From Pseudomonadota bacterium (GTDB lineage Bacteria > Pseudomonadota > Gammaproteobacteria > Burkholderiales > Burkholderiaceae_C), in assembly GCA_022566735.1 (NCBI GenBank), contig JADFIG010000032.1, positions 1 through 40,651 on the forward strand: a stretch of 40,651 bases of DNA, written 5' to 3'. This document shows positions 1 to 7,306 of the stretch, piece after piece. The translations under genes and the position numbers were made by a program. The number at the start of each line of letters is the position of its first letter. The first letter of the stretch is position 1. Below the pieces are notes generated by a model, which saw only the letters and a list, made by a program, of their open reading frames with translations, ran no database searches and was not told the DNA's origin.

Positions 1-1
1 C

Positions 2-163
2 CTCAGCCCGCTGAGCGGGCTCACGAACCTGACGCTCCTCCGCCTCCACCAGTACTGGCCCGACCTGCGCCACTATATGGATGGGAGTGAATATGGCCCT
101 GCCACGTCGATCACCGACATCAGCGCGCTGAGCGGGCTCACGAGCCTGACGGAACTCTACCAC
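2..163 (+). pseudogene. Leucine-rich-repeat protein fragment, cut by the window edge and by an IS
   Basis: The frame beginning at base 2 reads LRR units of internalin type, with SPLSGLTNLTLL and then ITDISALSGLTSLTEL. The two repeats are also alike in DNA: 24 bases at 11-34 and 127-150 differ at one position. The gene start lies outside the window. The reading frame enters the IS3 inverted repeat at 164 and stops at TAG 206-208, so the last 14 codons belong to the IS. Such LRR proteins are usually secreted or surface proteins that bind other proteins; nothing here identifies a partner. Base composition is lower in GC than the main part of the window, in line with the foreign origin argued for 1-2130. 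Confidence 0.7.
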
Positions 164-188
164 TGGAATTCCCATGGTTTGGTGGACA
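164..188 (+). repeat. IS3 left inverted repeat
   Basis: This 25-base sequence begins TGGAATTCCC and ends GGTTTGGTGGACA. Its reverse complement matches 1376-1400 at 21 of 25 positions. It also matches the second end-like copy at 1415-1439 at 20 of 25, including the unbroken 13 bases at its inner end. Confidence 0.8.
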
Positions 189-193
189 CCGGG

Positions 194-211
194 GGTCTAG
201 AATTCTAGACC
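194..211. promoter_or_regulatory. 18-bp perfect palindrome ahead of orfA
   Basis: GGTCTAGAATTCTAGACC is a perfect inverted repeat placed between the left IS end and the orfA ribosome-binding site (AGGAGG at 216-221). It could be an operator for the transposase or a hairpin that limits orfA translation from outside transcripts. Both are inferences from position. It contains XbaI- and EcoRI-type hexamers, but GAATTC also occurs in both inverted repeats, so a cloning artefact is not needed to explain it. Confidence 0.55.
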
Positions 212-226
212 TACGCAGGAGGTGTC

Positions 227-511
227 ATGAGTCATCGGATTTACACGCCTGAGTTCAAGGATGAGGCGGTCCGGCAGGTGGTGCAACGTGGATACACGGT
301 GAAGGAAGTAGCCGAGCGTTTGGGGATCTCGGAGGCGAGTCTCTACACATGGCGCAAGGCGGTGGTACCGAGCAAGGATGATGAGCGGGCAGAGGAACTG
401 CTCGAGGCGAAGCGAGAGAATCTGACACTCCGGTCGGAGTTGCGGCGCACCCAGGAGGAGCGCGACATCCTAAAAAAGGCCGCCGCGTACTTTGCCAGGG
501 AGTTCGGGTAA
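227..511 (+). CDS. IS3-family transposase OrfA (helix-turn-helix)
   Basis: This 94-residue protein has the IS3 OrfA pattern: YTPEFKDEAVRQVV at the N terminus, a helix-turn-helix around residues 23-45 (VKEVAERLGISEASLYTWRK), then a leucine-zipper-like coiled coil (ENLTLRSELRRTQEERDILKKA). It binds the IS ends and, fused to OrfB by -1 frameshifting, makes the active transposase. The ATG at 227 follows a strong AGGAGG at 216-221. The slippery site lies at codons 83-84. The length is normal for the family and no lesion is visible. Confidence 0.93.
   Translation: MSHRIYTPEFKDEAVRQVVQRGYTVKEVAERLGISEASLYTWRKAVVPSKDDERAEELLEAKRENLTLRSELRRTQEERDILKKAAAYFAREFG
472..478 (+). other. Programmed -1 frameshift site A_AAA_AAG
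   Basis: In the orfA frame the codons are AAA (473-475) and AAG (476-478), preceded by A at 472, giving the canonical heptamer A AAA AAG. A -1 slip moves ribosomes into the orfB frame, which is open from here through the annotated orfB ATG at 550. That stretch encodes the usual IS3 segment (YAFIHAHRAEFRVRTMCRVL). The result would be an OrfAB fusion. Confidence 0.8.
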
Positions 512-549
512 GGTACGCGTTTATTCATGCCCATCGTGCCGAGTTTAGG

Positions 550-1374
550 GTGAGAACGATGTGCCGAGTGCTTCGGGTGGCGCCGAGCGGATTTTACGCA
601 TGGATCCACAAGCCGATGTCTGCGCGGGCAAAGGAGGACGGCCGGCTACTCAAGTTGATCCGTGCGTCGCATGCGTCGAGCGGAGGCATCTACGGCAGTC
701 CCCGGGTGTTCCTAGACCTCAGAGAGGTCGGAGAGACCTGTGGTCGCCACCGGATCGCACGGATCATGCGGGAGCACAAGATGCGTGGGGCACAGGGCTA
801 CAAGGTTCCACGAGCCGTAGGCGGCGGACCTCCGTCGATCGTCGCTCCGAATCGCCTGAAGCGGCAGTTCAGCGTAGACGGCCCTGACAAGGCGTGGGTC
901 ACCGATATCACCTACATCCGGACGTGGCAGGGCTGGCTATATCTCGCGGTGGTGCTGGATCTCTATTCGCGGCGGGTCGTCGGATGGTCGATGAAGCCGT
1001 CGCTCGCTAAGGAACTCGTCTTGGATGCCATTGTGATGGCGGTCTGGCGTCGACGACCGGACAAGGGCCTCCTCATCCATTCTGACCAGGGCTCGCAGTA
1101 CAGCAGTGACGACTTCCAGCGCTTTTGCAGAGCTCACCATTTGGAGCCAAGCATGAGCCGGCGGGCGAACTGCTGGGACAACGCCGTTGCCGAGTCGTTC
1201 TTCGGCAGTTTGAAGAAAGAAAGAATTCGAAAGAGAATCTATCGCACCCGCAGGGAGGCGAAGGCCGATCTGTTCGACTACATCGAGATGTTCTACAATC
1301 GTACCAGGCGCCACAGTTATCTCGGTGGCGTCAGTCCCGAAGCCTTCGAGCAGGCTTCACGCAGCGGCCCCTAA
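550..1374 (+). CDS. IS3-family transposase OrfB (DDE integrase catalytic subunit)
   Basis: This 274-residue integrase-core protein carries the full DDE triad: D119 in VTDITYI, D179 in IHSDQGSQY, and E215 in NAVAESFF. The second D and the E are 35 residues apart, as expected for DD(35)E enzymes. An HTH_21-like segment (residues 30-80) precedes the core. It catalyses strand cleavage and joining at the IS ends. The ATG at 550 is the first in frame, but normal expression is probably as an OrfAB fusion through the slippery site at 472-478. Reading is intact to TAA 1372-1374, two bases before the right inverted repeat. The element therefore looks transposition-competent. Confidence 0.93.
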   Translation: MRTMCRVLRVAPSGFYAWIHKPMSARAKEDGRLLKLIRASHASSGGIYGSPRVFLDLREVGETCGRHRIARIMREHKMRGAQGYKVPRAVGGGPPSIVAPNRLKRQFSVDGPDKAWVTDITYIRTWQGWLYLAVVLDLYSRRVVGWSMKPSLAKELVLDAIVMAVWRRRPDKGLLIHSDQGSQYSSDDFQRFCRAHHLEPSMSRRANCWDNAVAESFFGSLKKERIRKRIYRTRREAKADLFDYIEMFYNRTRRHSYLGGVSPEAFEQASRSGP

Positions 1375-1375
1375 G

Positions 1376-1478
1376 TGTCCACGATACCGGGGGAATTCCA
1401 CCTCACTACTGAGGTGTCCACCAAACCGGGTCAACTCCACTCAAGAGACTAGGTGTCCACCTTCAGGGGTCAACTCCA
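1376..1478. repeat. Three IS-end-like repeats with exact 39-bp period
   Basis: Three 25-base copies start at 1376, 1415 and 1454, all beginning TGTCCAC and ending AATTCCA or AACTCCA. The start-to-start distance is 39 both times. The first is the right inverted repeat of the IS3 element. The 14-base spacers are CCTCACTACTGAGG, itself palindromic, and CTCAAGAGACTAGG. The third copy abuts the truncated rhomboid reading frame. They may be relics of successive insertions of related elements or a true tandem repeat. Confidence 0.8.
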
Positions 1479-1975
1479 GGATCGCCTGCGGTGTCGGCGG
1501 TGCGCTGTTTTTTGCGATTTTCAACTTCACCGGCGCCGTGGGCGTCGTCGGAGCCAGCGCGGGCGTGTTCGGTCTTTACCTGGCCTACGCGATGATGTTT
1601 CCGAACAACTACGTGTACGTGTACTTCCTCTTTCCGGTCAAAGCCAAATACCTGGTGACCTTCGCGGCGATCTTCCAGCTCGCCCAGGGCATAGCGGGAC
1701 AGGGAGGCATCGCTTACTTCGCCCACCTGGGCGGGATGGCGGCAGGGCTGTTCTTCTTCCGGCACGAAGTCGCCAGGTGGCAATTCTGGACCCGCATGAA
1801 GCGCCAATGGATCGACCAGCAACGAGTCCGCAACTCGAAGTGGGGCGAGCAGGAAAACGGGAAGATCGATTCCATCCTCGACAAGATTGCCAGCAAGGGT
1901 TATGAAAACCTGAGCACAACCGAGAAGCGCATTCTCGAAAACTACAGCCGCAAACAGAAAGAAGACTCCGAATAG
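1479..1975 (+). pseudogene. Rhomboid-family intramembrane protease, 5'-truncated
   Basis: The frame from about 1481 reads a rhomboid C-terminal half. It has the serine motif VGASAGVFGLY (family GxSx), hydrophobic membrane segments around it, and the histidine motif YFAHLGGMAAG. A soluble tail follows (KIDSILDKIASKGYENLS...EKRILENYS) of a kind I associate with Bacteroidota/Ignavibacteria-type rhomboids. The protein would cleave transmembrane substrates within the membrane. The N-terminal membrane helices are missing: upstream in-frame codons belong to the IS repeat array. Any ATG found upstream in this frame (1325) lies inside the IS and gives an artificial fusion. Codon use has lower GC than the main window. 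Confidence 0.8.
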
Positions 1976-2016
1976 AAACGGAGACTCCAAGAACACGAAA
2001 AGCGGGATCGCTCGGT

Positions 2017-2132
2017 GAAGTCTGGGATCTCGCTTTCCCTGCCGTTATCGCTATGGTGTCGCAGACCGTCATGTGGACGGTCGACTCAATAATGGTCGGT
2101 CGACTCGGCAAGGTTGAACTGGCCGGGGTGGG
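2017..2132 (+). pseudogene. MATE-family efflux protein, N-terminal fragment
   Basis: The plus frame reads EVWDLAFPAVIAMVSQTVMW and then TVDSIMVGRLGKVELAGVG. This is the first transmembrane helix and the conserved D-x-x-MVGRLG...LAGVG motif of MATE multidrug/Na+ antiporters. After LAGVG the family consensus (LGG) is lost and the DNA becomes the antisense of a different gene. No clear ATG or GTG start is visible upstream in the 42 bases after the rhomboid stop, so the native start is unresolved. The fragment ends at the junction with the high-GC part of the window. Confidence 0.7.
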
Positions 2133-2370
2133 CCGACTCGTAGCCCAGGTAGGTGAAGCTGATGGTGCCGGCGCTCAGGGCGCTCAGGGTGCCCACCCAG
2201 CCTTCGCTGAGCGTGCCGGTGCTCACGGTGGGGGCGCCGTCGTAGCCGGAGAAGACGATGGCGCTGGCGTCGCTCACCGTGAGGCTGCCTTGGGTGGCGG
2301 AGGCCGGCGCGGCATGGGCTGCGGCGGTGCCGGCGAGCAGGGCGAGGGCGGTGAGCAGGCGACGGTTCAT
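2131..2370 (-). pseudogene. Secreted protein with signal peptide, 3'-truncated; possibly PEP-CTERM type
   Basis: From ATG at 2370 (minus) the frame reads a clear signal peptide (MNRRLLTALALLAGTAAAHA, cleavage likely after AHA). A threonine/serine-rich beta-type segment follows, ending GTISFTYLGYES. The TYLGxEx stretch recalls PEP-CTERM proteins, where it precedes a sorting tail. That tail is absent here because the sequence runs into the MATE fragment at about 2120-2132. The identification as PEP-CTERM is tentative; an intact PEP-CTERM gene lies at 36667-37410. A candidate -35 TTGACA lies upstream on this strand near 2436-2441. Confidence 0.55.
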
Positions 2371-2403
2371 GGTGCGGGAGCGCTTTGCCTTGGGTTTGTC
2401 TGT

Positions 2404-2429
2404 GATCTGGATGCTACCGTAACCAGATC
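2404..2429. promoter_or_regulatory. Inverted repeat in the divergent intergenic region
   Basis: GATCTGG (2404-2410) and CCAGATC (2423-2429) are perfect 7-base arms around a 12-base spacer. They lie between the truncated secreted-protein gene (minus) and the glycan operon (plus). On the minus strand the repeat overlaps the expected -10 area downstream of TTGACA (2436-2441), so it may be an operator. No regulator is identified. Confidence 0.35.
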
Positions 2430-2521
2430 GGGGGGTGTCAACCTTCAGCCCGGGGGGATGGCGGACCGGGCCGCGTTGATTTTCCGCAGACAATCCCAGG
2501 CGTTCGCCTTTTTTGTCCGCC

Positions 2522-3166
2522 ATGGCCCCCTTGCGTCACATCCTCAAACAGCCCCTGGTGCGTGTGCTGTCGGTGTTCACCGGCCCCCGCATCCTGTATG
2601 GCTGGTGCAATGCCGACGGCAGTTTCCAGCCGCACACCCGGGTGAGCACGCACACCTGCCTGGAGGGCCTGGAGGGCCTGGTGCTGCAAGACCACGTTTT
2701 CGTGGGCCACTTCAACCGCCTGGACGGCTCCAGTGGCCTGCTCGTCGAAGAGGGCGTGCAGGTCACCAATTACGTGTCCATCCTCTCGCACTCCAGCCAC
2801 CGCGCGGTGCGCGTGATGGGCCGCCGCTACATCTCCGACCCCAAGCCGGCAGGCTACGTGCGCCGCGCCACGCGGGTCGGGGCCTACAGCTTCCTGGGGC
2901 CGCACAGCGTGATCGCGCCGGGCGCGCAGATCGGCAAGGGCGTCATCGTGCAAGGCCACAGCTTCGTGTCAGGGGCGGTGCCGGACTTCGCCATCGTCGG
3001 GCCGCAGGCGCACGGCCGCCCCGCCGTGGTGATCGGCGACACGCGCGAGCTCGACGGCCCGCTCCTGCAACGCCACCCCGAGTTGCACGCCGTCTATGCG
3101 CAGTGGGCCGGCAAAGACCACCTGCGACGCGCCTTGCAGGTCAGCGGCCAGGGAGACACCGCATGA
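2522..3166 (+). CDS. Hexapeptide-repeat acyltransferase of a glycan cluster
   Basis: This 214-residue protein belongs to the left-handed beta-helix (LbH) acetyltransferase superfamily. Irregular hexapeptide repeats run from about residue 50 to 160, for example VGAYSFLGPHSVIAPGAQIG and KGVIVQGHSFVSGAV. A histidine-rich segment (SHSSHRAV) could supply the catalytic base. It probably transfers an acetyl group from acetyl-CoA to a sugar hydroxyl or amine in the cytoplasm. The start chosen is ATG 2522; a TTG nine bases upstream is less likely. The gene overlaps the next gene by ATGA (3163-3166), so translation is probably coupled. It is shorter than PglD-type enzymes and lacks their N-terminal nucleotide-binding domain. 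The exact acceptor is unknown. Confidence 0.8.
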   Translation: MAPLRHILKQPLVRVLSVFTGPRILYGWCNADGSFQPHTRVSTHTCLEGLEGLVLQDHVFVGHFNRLDGSSGLLVEEGVQVTNYVSILSHSSHRAVRVMGRRYISDPKPAGYVRRATRVGAYSFLGPHSVIAPGAQIGKGVIVQGHSFVSGAVPDFAIVGPQAHGRPAVVIGDTRELDGPLLQRHPELHAVYAQWAGKDHLRRALQVSGQGDTA

Positions 3167-4305
3167 GCGCCATGCTGCCCGAGGTCGGCACCCGCATCCT
3201 GTTCTTCGCCGATGCCGCCAGCGTGCACACGCGCCGCTGGGTGGCCGCCGTGGCCGACCGCGGCGCCGAAGCCATCGTCGTCACCCGCCAGCCGGCCGAG
3301 GTGCCGGGCGCCCAAGAAGTGATCGCCATCGCGCCGGGCAGCGACAAGCTGGGCTGGTTCAAGGCCTTGCCCGAGGTGCGCCGCGTGGCCCGCGAGGTGG
3401 CCGAGCGCTTCCAGCCCACCCTGGTGCACGGCCACTACGTCACCTCCTACGGCCTGTGGGCGGCGGCCTGCGGGCTCAGGCTGCCCACCGTGCTGACGGC
3501 ATGGGGCAGCGACATCCTGGTCACGCCGCGCGAAAGCCGCCTGATGCGCCTGGTGGTGGCCTGGTCGCTGCGCCACGCCGACCTGATCACGGCCGATTCC
3601 ATGGACATGATCGACGAGATCGCCCGCTACCACCCGGCCGCGCCGTGCCACCAGATTTTGTGGGGCGCCGACACCGATGTGTTCACGCCGGCCGCCACGC
3701 CGCAGGACGGCTTCGACGTCGTCAGCCTGCGCAGCTGGGAGCCCAACTACAACATCGACACCATCGTCGACGGCTTTGCGCGCTTCGTGGCCGAGCGCCC
3801 GCAGGCGCAGGCTCGATTGCACCTGCTGGGCGGCGGCAGCCTGAACGATGCCCTGCACGCGCAGGTGGCCCAGCTCGGTTTGCAAAGCCAGGTGCAGTTC
3901 CACGGCCGCGTCAACGACGTGCAGATGGTGCAGGCCATCCAGCGCAGCCGCGTGTCGGTGTCGGTGCCGACCTCGGACGCCACCTCGGTGTCGGTGCTGG
4001 AGTCCATGGCCTGCGGCCTGCCCGTGCTGGCCTCCGACCTGCCGGCCAACCGCCAGTGGGTGGACGGACAAGGCGGCTGGGTCGTGCCCGTGCGCGACGC
4101 CCAGGCCCTGGCGCAGGCCCTGCTGCAAGCCCATGACCACCCCGCGCAGGCCGCGCAGATGGGCCGCCACAACCGCGAGCGCATCGAGCGCGACGCCTCG
4201 CGCCGCGGCCAGATGGACGCCATGTGGCGCCTCTACCAGAAGCTGCTGCACCCGACCACGCCGCGCCTGCAGCGCAAGCGCGTGGTGTCGGGACTGAAGG
4301 GTTGA
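3163..4305 (+). CDS. Glycosyltransferase, GT4 family (GT-B fold)
   Basis: This 380-residue protein has two Rossmann-like halves. The N-terminal half includes VHGHYVTSYG (residues 88-97) and TAWGSDILVTPR, typical of GT4 acceptor domains. The C-terminal half carries the nucleotide-sugar site with LLGGGSLNDAL and the SVLESMACGLPVLASDLP signature (residues 277-294), whose glutamate contacts the sugar donor. It would add a sugar from a nucleotide donor to a polyprenol-linked glycan at the inner membrane. The gene is coupled to the upstream acetyltransferase by an ATGA overlap and is followed 19 bases later by a GT2 gene. Donor and linkage cannot be read from the sequence. Confidence 0.88.
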   Translation: MSAMLPEVGTRILFFADAASVHTRRWVAAVADRGAEAIVVTRQPAEVPGAQEVIAIAPGSDKLGWFKALPEVRRVAREVAERFQPTLVHGHYVTSYGLWAAACGLRLPTVLTAWGSDILVTPRESRLMRLVVAWSLRHADLITADSMDMIDEIARYHPAAPCHQILWGADTDVFTPAATPQDGFDVVSLRSWEPNYNIDTIVDGFARFVAERPQAQARLHLLGGGSLNDALHAQVAQLGLQSQVQFHGRVNDVQMVQAIQRSRVSVSVPTSDATSVSVLESMACGLPVLASDLPANRQWVDGQGGWVVPVRDAQALAQALLQAHDHPAQAAQMGRHNRERIERDASRRGQMDAMWRLYQKLLHPTTPRLQRKRVVSGLKG

Positions 4306-4324
4306 TGGGGCGGCTGACGACACC

Positions 4325-5413
4325 ATGCACATCTCCGTCATCGTTCCCTGCCGCAACGAAGCGGCGCACATCCGCGCCTTCTGCCAGAGCGTGGCCGAGC
4401 AGCGGTTGCCCGAGGGCTGCACCCTGGAGGTCTGGGTCGCCGATGGCATGAGCAACGACGGCACCCGCGAGCAACTCGCCGCCTGGTGCGAGGCCGACGC
4501 CCGCTTCCACGCCATCGACAACCCCGGCCGCATCGTCTCCACGGGCCTGAACCGCTGCATCGCGCAGGCGAGCGGCGACTTCATCGTGCGCCTGGACGTG
4601 CACACCGTCTACGCACCCGACTACATCGCCCAGTGCCTGGCCACCTGGCAGGCCACCGGGGCCGACAACGTGGGCGGCCCCTGGCGCGCCCAAGGCAGCG
4701 AGGGCAAGGCGGCCACCGTGCAGCGCGCCGTGGCCGCGGCCTTCCAGTCCAGATGGGTGGCCGGCGGGGCGCGCTCGCGCGACCTGGCCTACAACGGCGA
4801 GGTCGACACCGTCTACCTGGGCGCCTGGCCGCGCAGCACCTTCGAGCGCTTCGGCGGCTTCGATGAAACCCTGGTGCGCAACCAGGACGACGAGCACAAC
4901 CTGCGCATCCGCCAGGGCGGCGGGCGCATCTGGCAGTCGGCCGGCATCCGCTCGGTGTACTTCCCGCGCAGCAGCAAGCGCGACGTGTTCCGCCAGTACC
5001 GCCAGTACGGCTACTGGAAGCCCTTCGTCATGAAGAAGCACGGCCAGGCCGCGGCGTTGCGCCACCTCGTCCCCGGCCTGTTCGTGGCCGCGCTGCTGCT
5101 GTGCCTGATGCTGATGGTGCTGGGCGCGGCGCTGAGCTACGTGCTGCCGCCCGCGGCCGACTTCCGCTTGGCCGCGCTGTGGGCCGCCCTGCTGGGCGCC
5201 GGCGGCGTGATGGCCCTGAGCACGCTGTACGGCGCGGCAGTGTTTGCCGTCAGCACCGTGATCAGCCGCGAGGCCGGCCGCGACCTGTGGTGGCACCTGC
5301 CCGACGTGATCGCCGCCTACCACTTCGGCTACGGCCTGGGTTCGCTGCGCGGCTGGTGGGATGTGCTGGTGCACGGACGCCCCGACCCGGCTTTTGGCCG
5401 CCTGACCCGGTGA
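4325..5413 (+). CDS. Glycosyltransferase, GT2 family with C-terminal membrane segments (ExoA-like)
   Basis: This 362-residue protein starts with the GT-A fold core: VIVPCRNEAAHI (residues 6-17), VADGMSNDGT (38-47), and a DxD-like LDVH at 90-93. The catalytic region RNQDDEHNLRIRQGG follows (around residues 183-197). Hydrophobic segments near residues 243-265 and 276-310 anchor it in the inner membrane. The organisation resembles succinoglycan-type ExoA enzymes, which extend a lipid-linked saccharide from UDP sugars. The ATG at 4325 is 19 bases after the GT4 stop. A short 35-base gap leads to the aminotransferase gene. Confidence 0.87.
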   Translation: MHISVIVPCRNEAAHIRAFCQSVAEQRLPEGCTLEVWVADGMSNDGTREQLAAWCEADARFHAIDNPGRIVSTGLNRCIAQASGDFIVRLDVHTVYAPDYIAQCLATWQATGADNVGGPWRAQGSEGKAATVQRAVAAAFQSRWVAGGARSRDLAYNGEVDTVYLGAWPRSTFERFGGFDETLVRNQDDEHNLRIRQGGGRIWQSAGIRSVYFPRSSKRDVFRQYRQYGYWKPFVMKKHGQAAALRHLVPGLFVAALLLCLMLMVLGAALSYVLPPAADFRLAALWAALLGAGGVMALSTLYGAAVFAVSTVISREAGRDLWWHLPDVIAAYHFGYGLGSLRGWWDVLVHGRPDPAFGRLTR

Positions 5414-5448
5414 GCCGCCTGACCCGATGAATGCCTTGAAAGATTGCC

Positions 5449-6663
5449 ATGAGCACTGAGAAGCCTGACGGCCACAAGCTGCCCTTCCTGCCGTTTGCCC
5501 TGCCCGAGATCGGCGAAGAAGAAATCGCCGAGGTCGTGGACACCCTGCGCTCCGGCTGGGTCACCACCGGCCCCAAGGCGCGCCAGTTCGAGCAGGCCTT
5601 CGCGGCCTACCTCGCCGGTGATGGCCAAACCGACGCCAACGCCCTGCACTGCATCGCCGTCAACTCCGCCACCGCCGGTCTGCACCTGGCCCTCGAAGCG
5701 CTGGGCATCGGCCCGGGCGACGAGGTCATCACCACCACCCACACCTTCACGGCCACGGCCGAAGTCGTGCGCTACCTGGGCGCCGACGTGAAGCTGGTGG
5801 ACATCGACCCGGCCACGCTCAACATCGACCTGGTGGCGCTGGAAGCGGCCATCACGCCCAAGACCAAGGCCATCATGCCGGTGCACTACGCTGGCCTGGC
5901 CGTGGACATGGACGCGGTGCAAGCCATCGCGCGCAAGCACGGTGTGAAGGTGGTGGAAGACGCGGCCCACGCTCTGCCCACCACGTGGCAGGGCAAGCTG
6001 ATTGGCCTGCACGACAGCGACGCCATCGTCTTCAGCTTCTACGCCAACAAGACGATGACGACGGGCGAGGGCGGCATGCTGGTCACGCGCAATGCCGCGC
6101 TGGCCGCGCGCGCCAAGGTCATGCGCCTGCACGGCATCAACCGCGATGCCTTCGACCGCTTCACCGCCAAGGTGCCGAGCTGGTATTACGAGATCGTCGC
6201 GCCCGGCTTCAAGTACAACCTGACCGACATCGCCGCAGCCCTGGGCCTGCACCAACTCAAGCGCATTGACGGCTTCCAGGTCCAGCGCGAGCACATCGCC
6301 CAGCGCTTCGACGCGGCCTTCGCCGACCTGCCCCTGGTGCTGCCGCCGCGGCCCGTGAACGCCGGCGACTTGCACGCCTGGCACCTCTACGTGGTGCGCC
6401 TGAGCGACGAGGCCATCGCGCAGGGCATCACCCGCGACGGCGTCATCGACAGCCTGTTCGCCGACGGCATCGGCGTGAGCGTGCACTACATCCCGCTGCA
6501 CCTGCACCCCTACTGGCGCGACCGCTACGGCCTGAAGCCCGAGACCTTCCCGCACAGCCAGAAGGCCTACGAGCGCATGGTCAGCCTGCCGCTGTACACC
6601 CGCATGACGGAGGCAGACACCGACCGCGTGATCGCGGCGGTGCGCAAGGCCTGCGGTCGTTGA
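5449..6663 (+). CDS. DegT/DnrJ/EryC1/StrS-family sugar aminotransferase (PLP)
   Basis: This 404-residue fold-type I PLP enzyme has the family pattern: [17 protein letters not shown] at the N terminus, [11 protein letters not shown] (72-82), EDAAHA (170-175), and the PLP Schiff-base lysine K201 in [16 protein letters not shown]. It would transfer an amino group from glutamate to the 4-keto carbon of a nucleotide sugar (as ArnB, PseC, WecE or PglE do). The product would be a 4-amino-sugar nucleotide, the likely substrate of the initiating transferase next door. No matching 4,6-dehydratase gene is in the window. The ATG at 5449 follows the GT2 gene by 35 bases; the next gene starts 13 bases after its stop. 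Confidence 0.9.
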   Translation: MSTEKPDGHKLPFLPFALPEIGEEEIAEVVDTLRSGWVTTGPKARQFEQAFAAYLAGDGQTDANALHCIAVNSATAGLHLALEALGIGPGDEVITTTHTFTATAEVVRYLGADVKLVDIDPATLNIDLVALEAAITPKTKAIMPVHYAGLAVDMDAVQAIARKHGVKVVEDAAHALPTTWQGKLIGLHDSDAIVFSFYANKTMTTGEGGMLVTRNAALAARAKVMRLHGINRDAFDRFTAKVPSWYYEIVAPGFKYNLTDIAAALGLHQLKRIDGFQVQREHIAQRFDAAFADLPLVLPPRPVNAGDLHAWHLYVVRLSDEAIAQGITRDGVIDSLFADGIGVSVHYIPLHLHPYWRDRYGLKPETFPHSQKAYERMVSLPLYTRMTEADTDRVIAAVRKACGR

Positions 6664-6676
6664 TCGTCACTGGCGC

Positions 6677-7291
6677 ATGGCCAAACGCCTCTTCGACCTG
6701 CTGCTGTCCAGCCTGGGCCTGCTGGTGCTGGCGCCTGTGCTGCTGCTGATCGCGCTGTGCGTGAAGCTGGACTCGCCCGGGCCGGTGATGTTCCGCCAGG
6801 AGCGCGTGGGCCGCTTCGGCCAGCCGTTCCGCATCCACAAGTTCCGCACCATGCGGCACGTGGCGAACCTGGGGGCGGGCCAGCCCAGCCAGGGCCTGCA
6901 GATCACGGTGGGGGCGGACCGCCGCATCACCCGCGTGGGCGGTTTCCTGCGTGCATCGAAGCTGGACGAGCTGCCGCAACTGCTGGACGTCTGGCTGGGC
7001 GACATGAGCCTGGTGGGGCCCCGCCCTGAGGTGCCGCGCTACGTGGCCCACTACCCCGCGGCCCTGCGCGACAAGGTGCTCTCGGTGCGCCCCGGCATCA
7101 CCGACATCGCCTCCATCGAGTACCGCGACGAGAGCAAGGTGCTGGCCCGCGCCGCCGACCCCGAGCAGGCCTACATCCACGAGGTGCTGCCGCACAAGCT
7201 GGCGCTGGCCGCGCAGTACGTGGACCAGTCTTCGCTGTGGCTGGACGTGCGCCTGATTGCGCGCACGGTGCTGGCCATCGTGGGCCGGTGA
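6677..7291 (+). CDS. Initiating sugar transferase (monotopic phosphoglycosyltransferase, PglC/WcaJ-core type)
   Basis: This 204-residue protein is the compact form of the bacterial sugar transferase family. A single N-terminal membrane-dipping hydrophobic helix (residues 8-29) is followed by LDSPGPVMFRQERVG, KFRTM (55-59), SKLDELPQLLDVWLGDMS and LVGPRPE. It would move a phosphosugar from a UDP-sugar to undecaprenyl phosphate, the first membrane step of glycan assembly. It lacks the extra N-terminal membrane domain of WbaP-type enzymes, so PglC (UDP-bacillosamine type) is the closest model. That fits the adjacent aminotransferase. The start ATG 6677 lies 13 bases past the preceding stop. It is probably the last enzyme gene of the operon. 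Confidence 0.9.
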   Translation: MAKRLFDLLLSSLGLLVLAPVLLLIALCVKLDSPGPVMFRQERVGRFGQPFRIHKFRTMRHVANLGAGQPSQGLQITVGADRRITRVGGFLRASKLDELPQLLDVWLGDMSLVGPRPEVPRYVAHYPAALRDKVLSVRPGITDIASIEYRDESKVLARAADPEQAYIHEVLPHKLALAAQYVDQSSLWLDVRLIARTVLAIVGR

Positions 7292-7306
7292 GGTGAGGGT
7301 GGCCGC

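Larger units (their letters stand above)
164..1400 (+). mobile_element. IS3-family insertion sequence, apparently complete
   Basis: The element is bounded by imperfect 25-bp inverted repeats, 164-188 and 1376-1400, that agree at 21 of 25 positions (outer tips TGGAATTCCC and GGGAATTCCA). Between them lie orfA and orfB in the -1 relative frames typical of IS3, with a canonical slippery heptamer. I found no convincing 3-4 bp target duplication: the bases before 164 are CAC and those after 1400 are CCT. The right end is followed by two more end-like sequences, so the exact right boundary is uncertain (1400, 1439 or 1478). The element interrupts an LRR gene on its left and abuts a truncated rhomboid gene on its right, so the flanks do not rejoin into one gene. 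Confidence 0.85.

Noticed and set aside
194..211. Cloning-vector linker (XbaI-EcoRI-XbaI)
   Set aside because: GAATTC also occurs in both natural inverted repeats of the IS and no vector sequence adjoins, so an IS-borne palindrome is the simpler view.
1325..1975. A complete-looking rhomboid reading frame with ATG at 1325
   Set aside because: The first 50 or so codons are the orfB 3' end in another frame and the repeat array. The real gene has lost its 5' part.
2053..4305. A single 750-codon plus-strand frame joining MATE-like sequence to the GT4 gene
   Set aside because: Only the first 27 codons are MATE and only the part from 3163 is the glycosyltransferase. Between them it is antisense or out of frame to the secreted-protein fragment and the acetyltransferase.
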